Of a DNA stretch of 64,000 bases, positions 34,827 to 46,875 are shown piece by piece. How positions within the stretch are numbered: the first letter of the stretch is position 1; every line of letters starts with the position of its first letter. Below the pieces are notes generated by a model. It worked only from the letters and a program-made list of their open reading frames with translations. It searched no databases and was not told where the DNA came from. The position numbers and the translations under genes were made by a program. The DNA lies in assembly GCA_032622095.1 (NCBI GenBank), contig CP136063.1, positions 69,789,980 to 69,853,979 on the forward strand, in the 5' to 3' direction. This DNA is from Siphonodentalium dalli (lineage: Eukaryota; Mollusca; Scaphopoda; Gadilida; Siphonodentaliidae).

Positions 34827-34979
34827 CTTTGATGGGCTGGAATTCTTGTTCACCAGTTGGGCTTCTGTCGATGAGGAATCAAACAGTGTGTCGGGAATGC
34901 TGTTTCCAAAGTATATTTTGGTGTTTGTGGAGAGGTATTGGTACTTCATTAGCTCCAAGTACTCTTTAGTCAAATGTAA
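34827..34979 (-). CDS. ERLIN: erlin exon: [12 protein letters not shown] to SSPSK
   Basis: 153 nt, 51 codons, phase 0. Encodes [18 protein letters not shown] then [18 protein letters not shown], the conserved C-terminal oligomerisation region. The donor AAAG|GTAAGA is strong, so a short last exon probably follows at lower coordinates. If unspliced, the frame stops after 11 further codons at 34791-34793. The acceptor TTTTTAG lies in MITE-derived sequence. Confidence 0.9.
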
Positions 34980-37900
34980 CTAAAAACAAAGTTAATTTGA
35001 TACTATAGATACTTCCTAGAAGATGAGGCCTAAGCAGAATGAGGTCTCCATAGGGTGAATTTGGTGATGCTAGCCCACTGTGCGTGGATAGCATTACTAA
35101 ATTCACCTTCTGGGGACCTCATTCTGCAAATTACAGACATGCTATTTGCAGGCTTGTTCACAGTCTGCTTTAAAATTCATTTGAAATCTTTTATCAAGTT
35201 GAGTTGACCCTTTCCTTACTAAATACTCATTGATGAGTATTTATCCCTTAGTAAATGTTCAGATAATAAGTTCAACAAACGACCATCGATTGTTGAACTT
35301 ATTATCTGAAAATATCTCTCAATTAAATAGGAATCCTTCTGAACTTTTATGATCTGTTGTCTGCTTATTTTCCTGAACACACCTCCAGATGAATAATAGA
35401 CTATTCCAATGTATACTTTTAAAACTGGGTAGGAAAATCTATTTAGTAAAGAAAGGGTTAACTCTGTTTAGATACTATGAGCAGGACACAGCAGAGAAAC
35501 ACTGAGATTTCTTTTGTAGGGATAACCAGCTAATACCCAGGTCTGGCAATTCCCAAATATAGCTACAATAGCCATATTTAGCTTACAATAGCCATATTTA
35601 GCTACAATAGCAATATTTAGCTACAATAGCCACATTTAGCTACAATAGCCATATGTAGCTATTGTAGCTAAATATGGCTATTGATGATGGATGAAGCTGG
35701 TTGAAGCCAACAAACACATATTTGAATATACAAGAACATGGTTTGATTATACTCTTAGTAAATTACTATTGTTTGCCATTTTCATGTATAATTAACAAAA
35801 TATTCCAATATTGTTACTCTTTCCTGACAACTGTACCTAAATAGAAGAAGAATAGATCATATATGGATGGATCTGAGTCCCATATCACATAGCATAACCA
35901 ATATCTAAACAGATGCATGTGCTTAGCTATGCTTCTCTGATATTCCGCAAGCCGGTGCAACTGAAATGTCATCGGTAGTGGTTTCATAAGTTGAAACAAC
36001 ATAATACCCCTCACCCTTAGTTGCAACAGCTTGTGGTAATGCTTGCATGTAATGCAAATTGGTGAAATATTGCTATTTTAGCTATAATTGGGAATTGCCA
36101 GACCTGATAACATTGTACACAATCAAGCCTTGAAAAAGTGTGTCTGTCATTTGCAGAATGAGGTCCCCAGAGGGTGAATTTAGTGATGCTACCCCACATC
36201 GTGGGCTAGCATCACCAAATTCACCCTCTGTGGACCTCATTCTGCTTACAGCTGAGCAGAATGAGGTTCCCAGCTCAGCTGTAAGCAGAATGAGGTCCCC
36301 AGAGGGTGAATTTGGTGATGCTAGCCCGCTATGTGGGGTAGCATAACTAAATTCACCCTCTGGGGACCTCATTCTGCAAATGACAGACACACTATTTCAA
36401 GGCTTGTACACAATCACATGACTAGGTGTAACAGTAATTTTTTCGAAAGCATACAGTAATATTTAGTCGGAAATATGGCTTGTTGCAATTCATCGGAAAG
36501 CTCTCACTGAGAGCTTTCCGATGAATGGCAACAAGCCATATTTCCGACTAAATCCTGAGTCGATTATTTAGGGCATTACTGTATTTGTCTATTTTTTTCT
36601 GCTCCAACTATATCTGCCATACTGAATATGTGCACTTCATAGCTACAAAAAACACGAAAAGCGATTCACATTTGGAGAAAAATGACATGAATAATCAGTT
36701 CGATCATTATTGCATATTTTTCATAACAAATCAGATCATGCAATGGTAGCAGTTGGAAAAATAAAACATTCATGCATCCATTGGTGTATCAATTGTATAA
36801 ATCGGACAAAAATGACAAAAACATGCAACATTTTTTAAAGACATTCACCTGCTAAATGGAGGATAAAGCTGATGAATTACTGTCTAATACAGGATTGTGA
36901 TGTGACGACAGGGGGTTTGGGGGTAAAACATTTAGATAATCATAGCTCACACAAAATCAGTTGGAAATTCAGACCAAAAATAGGTTTAAATTGTTCTCAT
37001 AGTGTGATTTAAAAAATATTTCCAACCATAGAAGGTGTCAGGCCTTGGAAATTTTCAACAGTTATCAGTTAGAAAATTCTGAGCTGATGGATGGGAGTGA
37101 AATTTCATAGACTTGGGATATTGGGTGTGATGTGAACATCCCTCCCTGCTCGCTCAGAGACAACACCCGGACTCAGTATAAAGAAAGAAAGAATATAACT
37201 TACTGTCATACTATTTACGTGACCAAAACAAATCACTTCCAGTATATAAAATACAAACGTACTGTACCAATTATTAATATACCAACATTTTAGTGTTTTA
37301 ATAAGACTGAGACAAAATATACATTTCGTTTAAAACACCATCCTTCATGCTCTGGACAAAGGGAGGATAATTACCACATAGTTTAGTGGGTAGGTATCTT
37401 ATATGGGAATGCACATTATCCTGTAACAAGAGCATCGCTATGGCATGGCAAAATACGCCCTTTAGCCATTTCGAATTGTACTACCGCAAAATAAAATAAT
37501 ACTTTGAGCTTACATTTGAAGAAAATCTGATATACCCCTAATTTCAATGCCAAAATGCGGTCAAATTCTAAGTCGAAAAATGGCCGTAACTCATGTATAA
37601 ATAATTCGACAGAACCTATATTCGAACTTGGCCTGTAGTTTTAGCTTGGAAATACACATACCAGCTTTGGTTCAGATCAAACAAGAGCTACGCTGGGCGT
37701 GCAATATACGCCCTCTCTTGGGTCGGCGGAAACTGGTAAAAAAGGGGTATAACTCTGGTAAAAATTGGCGGACGGAACTCAAATTTGAACTTGACCTGTG
37801 TTTTGGTGGGAGAAAGTAATATACCAAATTATCATTGAATCCGATAAGCTCTAGTAAAGTTATCATCCGGACAACAAATTTCAGGGATTTTCTAAGTCAA

Positions 37901-40900
37901 ATAAGGGGCATAACTCCGGTGAAAATTGGCGGACGGAACCCAAATTCGAACTTGAGCTGTCTTTTCTCCTAATAAACCCACATACCAAATTTGATTGAAA
38001 TCGGTTCACTCTAACTAAAGTTATCATCCGGACAACAAATTTCAGGGATTTTCTAAGTCAAATTACGTAAAAAAAGGGGCCATAACTCTCGCAAAAATTA
38101 TCGGATTAATCTGACTTGAGCTGTATTTTGATATATGTAATCCACAAAAAAACGGGTTTTGCGTATAAACATTCCAAAATCGAGTTATCATCCGGAAACC
38201 AAAAAACATAAGAAAAACTGAATTTTCTGAGTCGAAAAAGGGGCATAACTCTGCCAAAAATGGTCGGACAGAACCCAAGTTCGAACTTGACCTGTGTTTT
38301 GGTGGGAGAAAGTAATATACCAAATTTGGATTCATTCCGATAAACTATACTAAAGTTATCATCCGGACAACAAATTTCAAGGATTTTCTAAGTCAAAAAA
38401 CGTTAAATAAGGGGCATAACTCCGGTGAAAATTGGCGGGCGGAACCCAAATTCGAACTTGAACTTACTTTTCGGCTAATAAACCCACATACCAAATTTTA
38501 CTAATTTTGGTTCACTCCAACTAAAGTTATCATCCTGACAACAGGTTAACGGACGGACGGACGCCCGGACGACAGACCAATACTATAATACGGCCTTTTT
38601 TTCAAAAGGGCGTATAATAATCAAAACTGGAGTTATCGGTCGGAAACAAAAATGTTATGAAATTGGTCAAATTCTAAGTCGAAAAAAGGTCGGTAGACCT
38701 CAAGTCCGCCTCTAAGTGTCGGCTTGATACGACCGTTGTTTGCGCATAAAAACCTGTCTTTAGTGCTAGTAAACCTACATACCAAATTTAATTTCATTCA
38801 GTACACATTTACTAAAGTTATCATCCGGAAACCTCAAATTGGCAAAAATTCTAAGTAAAAAAGGGACATAACTCTGGTGAAAATTGGCGGGCGGAACCCG
38901 AATTCGAACTTGACCTGTGTTTTGCTGGGAGAAAGACACATACCAAATTTGGTTAAAATCTGATTAACTCTACTAAAGTTATCATCCGGACACCAACTTT
39001 TGGGGTTTTATATGTCGGGTCGGCGGACAAAAAAAGGCCATAACTCTCGCAAAAATTATCGGATTAAACCGAAATAGAGCTGTATTTTGATATAAGTAAT
39101 CCACAAAAAAACGGGTTTTGCATATAAACAATCCAAAATCAAGTTATCATCCGGAAACCAAAAAACAGAAGAAAAACTTAATTTTCTATGTCGAAAAAGG
39201 GGCATAACTCTGCCAAAAATGGTCGCGCAGAACCCAACTTGACCTGTGTTTTGCTGGGAGAAAGTAATATACCAAATTTGGTTTGAATCTGAATTAACTC
39301 TATTAAAGTTATCATCCGGAAACCAACTTTCAGGGGTTTTCTAAGTCAAAAAAGGGGCATAACTCTGGTGAAAATTGGTGGACGGAACCAGAATTCGAAC
39401 TTGAACTGTCTTTTCTGCTAGTAAACCCACATACCAAATTTAATTTAATTTGGTTCACTCTAACTAAAGTTATCATCCGGAAACCTCGGACGGACGCGCT
39501 GATTATAATAGTCCTCCGAACCTGTTGGGTTGGCGGACAAAAAGGGCCGTAACTCATGTAAAAATAATTGGACGGAACCCATATTCGAACTTGGCCTGTA
39601 TCTTTAGCTGGGAAATACACATACCAACTTTGGTTCAGATAAAATAATCCAAACTGGAGTTATCGATCGGAAACCAAAAAATGTTAACGGACGGACAGAC
39701 GGACGGATGGACTGATAACATAATACGACCTTTTTTCAAAAAGGGCGTATAAAAATTTGGTACGCACTTGCTTGTTCTGATAGTAAGGCGGGATGCAATT
39801 TACAGAGTCACTGGTGCCCCCTGGGAAACCCAAATCTAAATATAAATTGGGAATCTATTATCACTGTAACAAACCTTATTGGAATCTGATTCTTTTTGCA
39901 CTCTATAAAAGTCAGCATCTGCTTTAGATTCCATTGTAGCTTTATAAGTTAAATCTGTGAAAAGAACAAAATATATATACCCTGTGTTGAGCTGAAAAAT
40001 CTTCAGCAAGCCTGAGTTTAGTGTGTCTGTCATTTGCTGAATGAGGTCCCCAGAGGGTGAATTTAGTGACGCTATACTGCATATTGGGCTAGCATCACTA
40101 AATTCACCCTCTGGTGACCTCATTCGGCTTAGGACTGATTTTCTGGGAAGTATCTCAAATAAACATTGTTTTTAGTTACTTTTTCCCTTCTCTTCAGTTT
40201 CAATATCCCTAATTTGCAAAAGATAAAATGCATAATCGAGGTGAATTGGGTGAACATCACCAACTTCAACTGGGGAACTTCAATCTGATCCGAGATCTCC
40301 CATAACTAAGGGCTAAGCAGAATGAGGTTCCCAGAGGGTGAATTTAGTGATGCTAGTCTGCTGTGTGGGATAGCGTCACTAAATTCACCCTCGGGGGACC
40401 TCATTCTGCAAATGACGGAAACACTAAACCCAGGCTTGGTTTGTTGAACTTATTACCTGAACATTTCCCACCAACAAGCCTTGAAATAGGGTGTCTGTCA
40501 TTTGTGAGGTCCCCAGAGGGTGAATTTAGTGAAGCTACCCCGCATAGCGGGTTAGCATCACCAAATTCACCCTCTGGGAACCTCATTCTGCTGAGGTGTA
40601 AGCAGAATGAGGTCCCCAGGGGGTGAATTTGGTGATGCTAGCCCGCTATGCGGAGTAGCATAACTAAATTCACCCTCTGGGGACCTCATTCTGCAAATGA
40701 CAGACACCCTATTTCAAGGCTTGCCCACCAATGAATATGAATTCTTCAACACTTGTATAATCTTCTCGTCTGGTTGATGTTTGCTAATATATCTTTAATA
40801 TCCATCCAAATTAATAATAGAACATTCCAGTGAATACTTTTACCACTAAATGGGAGAATCCATTTAGTAGAGAAATGGTTAATATTGTGAAAACGAACCA

Positions 40901-43900
40901 GTTTCACCATATTCACCAAGTAAGCCTCCTGAAGCCTCCAGCCTAGAGGAGACTCTATATTTAACCCTTTCATGATGGGAGCTGCATTCAAGATCCTGTG
41001 CCAGTGCATTCTCTTATATATGCGAGTCTCCCATAGGGAACCTTTCATATATAAGAGGATGCACTGGCTTACAAGGTGAAGGTCAAATTTGTTAGGCCAA
41101 TGCATTCTCTTATGTATGTGATGCTCCCTCTGGGAGACTCCCATATAAAAGAGAATGCATTGGCATAGGGTTTTCAAAAACTTTCAGGAAGCTCCAGTCA
41201 TGGAAGGGTTAAAAAGTAAAAGTTTAGTTTAACCTTCTATCTCAGCTATTTTTTTCTCAGATTCTTTTTCCATTATCTTCTGATTCCATTTAATTTTTGC
41301 CACCTGAGCTTCCTTTTCAGCATCTGGAAAGAGAATCAGATATTAACTGCCTGTCACAATATCACAAGTCAGAACAAGAGCAATGCTAGGGCATGGCAAA
41401 ATATGCCCGTGGTAATTTCAACAAAGAGCCGTAACGAGTAATCCACATGACAGAATCTAAATTTGAACTTTACCTGTATTTTCATGTCGTTAATCTGCAT
41501 AACAAATTTGAAAACAGTCATAGAACTAAAACTAATGTTATAATCCGGAAACCAAAATAATTGGCAAATTCTAAGTCAACAAGGACCATGACTCCAGCAA
41601 AAATTGGCGCGCGGATTCCAAATTCAAACTTTACCTGAACATACCAAATTTGATTGCATTCAGTTCAGACTTACTAAAGTTATCATCCGAAAATGACAAT
41701 TGAGTACAAATTCCAACAAAAAGGGCTGTAACTCTGGTAAAAATTAGCGGGCAAACCCTAATTTGAACTTGACCTGTATTTTGTGCTAGTAAACCCACAT
41801 ACCAAATTCCATTACATTCCATTCAGTTCAGACTTACTAAAGCTATCATCCAGAAACGATTAAAAGCAAACGGACAGATGGACACACAGACGGACGAACC
41901 AACAACATAATACATTCTGTTTTTTCAAAACAAGCATATAAAAAGAGTGAAACTTAACAAGGTGGTAAATCTTCAGAATCAAATTACCTTGAATTAATTA
42001 AACAAGAGGTATCGGAAGACGTTTTTTAACCCATTCATGTACCTTCAACATACTTAAAACACTTGAAACCAATAATCCAAAATTGAATACACAAAAGTAC
42101 AGAAAAAGTGGATACGACTACCAAGGAGAGTTTGTTATAACATAAAAGTAGAATCCACTCACTTGCACAAGCATCAATGTACATCAATTGTGGAAACTTT
42201 GGTGGGGAAATGTTAAAGCTTACTGCGGGTCAAAGTTTGGAAGACAGGTTAAATTTCCTGATTTCTCTCCTCCTGATCTATTCACCAGTGCATATTAACA
42301 ATACAAATTACCACATTGGATATGAATAAAATCAGTTGTTCCACTTACTGAAGATAGGGATATGACAGGAAAGAAGCCATTTCTGCAGAGTGAATATGAT
42401 TCATATACCTGTGGACAACAGTCAGTTAATTCACTCACAAATAGTATGAGGTTTGACATTATAAAGTTTACAAATTGTCATTACCAACAAAACCAATTAG
42501 TAAGGTATTGGATGGACAGTAATGGTAGGGGATAACTTGACAAATCATGCTTAGAATGATCATGTAGAGCCATCAGTCAGTGTTGTAAAAGCAATTCAAG
42601 CGTGAACCAAAAGGGCCCCAGTGGATATCTGTCATGTACTGGAATGATTTGAAAGCTAACTGTTCAGGCATTGCTAACCCTGCACACAGTATACAGTAAA
42701 ACCTCGCCAAATCAACCATTTTGATTGATTTGAGAGGCGTTTGCTTAATATAACTCCAAACCGGATTGATTCGATTGTAGCCTGAGAAATTTATCTTTAC
42801 AACAAAATAACACACAGACCTATTATAGCTCTTTTTCTCTCTGTCTCTGCCTCTTTTTCAACTAGTTTCTGCTTTTGCATAGCTATCAACAACTTAGTTT
42901 TCTCAGCTTCCCTGCAATAAAAAATATGAATGTTAGCCTCACTTTTAAAATTGGACATAAATATTAAAAGAGCTGTAGTAACCATGCTTTTTTCCAAACA
43001 CCGTGAATAATGACAACTTTAGAAAAATAGATGTATAACTCTAGAATGGAATATCCGAACAAAATGATGGAACCCTCTATTTAATGTCCTCATAGTAGTG
43101 AACGTCCATACCAAATTTCATTGAGATCCCAGCACTACTGTTGAAGTTTCGACATGAACAGACACCAGACGTACCAAAAAGCCAACATTTCCAGATAAAC
43201 AAAGATGAATAACTCTAGAATGGAAAATCTGAACAAAACGATGGAACCATCTATTTAATGTCCTCATAGTAGTGAACATCCATACCTAATTTCATTGAGA
43301 TCCGAGCACTACTGTTCAAGTTACCACATGAACAGACATCGGACGGACGGTACGACGCACGGACGGACAGGTGCAAAACAGTATACCCCCCCCCTTTTTT
43401 TTTAAAAGGGGGGTATACTGTTTTGCACCTGTCCGTCCTTTTTCTAAATGGCAGGTTTGTTCTACCCACATCATAGCAATTCAGCAGGACCACCAGCATC
43501 AAAGTATATTAGCAGGACCACTGCACCAGTGGTGAGGGATTTGTCAATGTTCTCGAGCGGGCGACATGTGTCTCACTCAAGCATGGGTGACAACCTTAGC
43601 CTGCAAACAGAGTGCCTGTCATTTCCAGGATGAGGTCCCCAGAGGGTGAATTTAGGGACGCAGGCTAGAATTACCAAATTCACCCTCTGGGAACCTCTTT
43701 CTGCTTAGGCATCAACTGCTATGGGAGACCTAGGATCAGATTGAATTTCTCCAGTTGAAGTTAGTGATTTTCACCCATTTGTCACCTCGATTATGCATTT
43801 TATAAGCATTTTATTCCCCAGAGGGTGAATTCGTGATGCTAGCCTGCTGTGCGGGATAACATCACTAAATTAACCCTCTGGGGACCTCATTCTACAAATG

Positions 43901-46840
43901 GTAGACACACTATCTGCAGGCTAGTTAATCATACATACATAAGTTCGTAATTTTTCCTGATTTGCTCAGGTATCTTCGGCTTTGTAACTCGAACAGCTTG
44001 TACGTGTAATCCTGGAGAATACATGTTCAAATCTAACTGCAGTGAGTTCTTCAGATTTTCATCTATCTGGTCTGAAAAGTATATGGAATGGAGATATTAA
44101 ATGATGAGTCGTAATCTACCATGCAAGAAATATGGTACAAACATAAACACAAATGTAAATACAGTCGAAATGACAAGATAAAGTGATTTTCCAAACTATC
44201 ATAGAAAGTCTTGATTCATTTATTCCACTGACTAATTAGAGACTGTATATGTACTGCAGTGGATGATAGACAATAACACTTCAAATAACCATCATAAGCA
44301 TGGTCAATATTCACTGCTTGTCAAATTGTATTGTGCTCCGGTTTGCGCACCTTCAATCGTAATAGCGTAGCAAGGGGGAAGCTCTATCTTGCAGGGTTAC
44401 TTACTTACTGTGCAAAGGTTGCAAAGGTCAGGTTGGTGGACGACTCATTCAATATCCAACTTCCTGCTGATCGCAGATCGAAATATTTCAACACATTTGA
44501 CTAATAAACTTGGGGGTTTTGATAGCCTGTGGTGACAATATACCCGATACTTGTCTTTTGTTGAATACCCACACATACACTGATGCATTTAGCTCCTATT
44601 CGATATTTGAAATATAACTAATTTCTGTGTGACAGTTTCCTATTTTCATGTTTACAGCTACGGTGAAATCCAAAATAAAAATAAAATGGTTTAACAAGAG
44701 CCATTTTTTTTGCTGAAATTTTGCGAAAATCCTGTGCTAATACATTCTCTTATAAATGCAAGTCTCCCATAGGGAGCTTCGCATATATAAAAGAATAAAT
44801 TGCTCTAACAATATTTACCTTGATCTTGTAAGCCAGTGCATTCTCTTATATATGTGAGGCTCCCTATGGGAGACTCACATATATAAGAGAATGCACTGGA
44901 ACATGACCATTAATGCTGCATCAGCACAGATCCAGTCATGAAATGGTTATAAATAATTATCAAATATATGGACTTAAATGCGGCTACTTCAATGAAGATT
45001 AGTCTACGATAGACTTTCTTGATAAAAACCTGTATTTTGACAAAAACCTTAATTTGTATTCACAGATCTACTGTCTAATATCTTAGTAATGATCCCCTTT
45101 ATTCTCCGGATCATGTTAGTAATACTTACCAAACAGATCAATATAAACTTCATGTAAGTTATGAATGCTGCAGAACTGATTGAGTTCATGATGAATTTTG
45201 TTGTATATAAGCGTCTTGTCATAGTCAGCTGTGTAATTCTTTGCTATATCATACACTGAAATCAAAGAGGTAATATGAATCTGAAATACAGTAATGCTCT
45301 AAGTAATCGACTTCTAAACCACAGCAGAATTATGGTAACTTTTCATGATTTAGTCGGAAATATGGCTTGTTGCCATTCATCGGAGAGCTCTCGGGGAGAG
45401 CTTTCCGATGAATGGCAACAAGCCATATTTCCGACTAAATCATGAAAAGTTACCCATAATTCTGCTGTGGTTAAGAAGTCGATTACTTAGAGCATTACTG
45501 TACAATACAGAGGAGAGATGAAAGAGAGGAAAATAAAATTTAGTAGTTGAAAAACAAATTTCCATTTCATACTGGCTACCATGTACAAACACACACAAAC
45601 CCATAATTTTGGCGAAACAAATTATAATTCTTTGTTACACTTCTCCCTATTCAACAAATCACATTGTCGCCCGCTAGCCGGGGTAATATTGTTTTTGTCG
45701 CCCGCTTGATGTTACACTGCTAGAATGTATCCATCTCCAAGCACACACAGAGCAGTTACCCAGTGACTTCAATTCACAAATATATACTGGAAGCAAAAAT
45801 CTTATATTCCCCCCCATTCTGCAAAAAACACAAGTTGTGGTGTTGGCTAATTTGCATATATTTATATAACGCTAATATTTGAACTTTTAACTTGATACTA
45901 TTATCTGAATGGTGTCTAACATTTTATGTCAAAGGAACTCATTCATTCAATATTTTCATGTCAAAATTAATATGCGAGATTGAATGAGTTGATGGGCATA
46001 GGCTTTGTGTCGGCTGATTATAAATTTGTGTTGGACTACGCATGCTTATCTCTAGAAATAGACTTCTTCAGTATATGTGCATTACTATTATTTTAACATA
46101 TGTGGGTTTTGTATGCTGATGTCCTTGGTAGTATTGGCACACATGAATATTCATTTATGAAATTGACAACTTCTATCGAGCTTTCGGGAAAGATTGTACT
46201 GTAATTAACATTGCATGTAAATTTTGCACACAAGATGATATGCTGACCATGAATATGTCAAATTGCACATCAGATTAATCTCCTATGGGAGACTCGCATA
46301 TATAAGAGAATGATCTGGCACAGGATCTTCAATGCTGCACCAGTATATCTCCAGTCATGAAAGAGTTAAGAATAACAGACCTTTCCAATGTATACATTTA
46401 AAACTGAGAGAGAAATCCCATTCAGTATAGAAAGGGTTGACCGAGACTGTATAATAACATGTTCAGGCTACAATTTCTATTTATGGGGAATATGTTAATG
46501 AAAATATAATAAATAGTAGTATATGAACAAAAAATCTAATATTTTACCTGCATCAACATTTAATTTGTTCACAACCTCTATTCTGTCAAAGTATATCATA
46601 ACACCACCACTGAAAAATGAAGAGATCAGAGCATATAATAATGCAGTTTATTTAAAATAAGACTATATATATGCTTTATTCTCTGATCCAATGTAACATG
46701 AGAAAACGAAAATTATATACAAAATATGAATAGAACGAAGAAATTTTGAATGTACAAAATATACAAGGACCTCTCGGGTGTCATAATCAGCATTATCAAC
46801 ATCGCTTTCATCATCACCAGTTTCTTCCTCAAAATAATAG

Positions 46841-46875
<35 letters not shown>

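Noticed and set aside
40363-40626. Recurring [11 protein letters not shown] / [11 protein letters not shown] peptides at many loci
   Set aside because: These are the two strands of the hAT MITE palindrome GGTCCCCAGAGGGTGAATTT. They look conserved because the DNA is.
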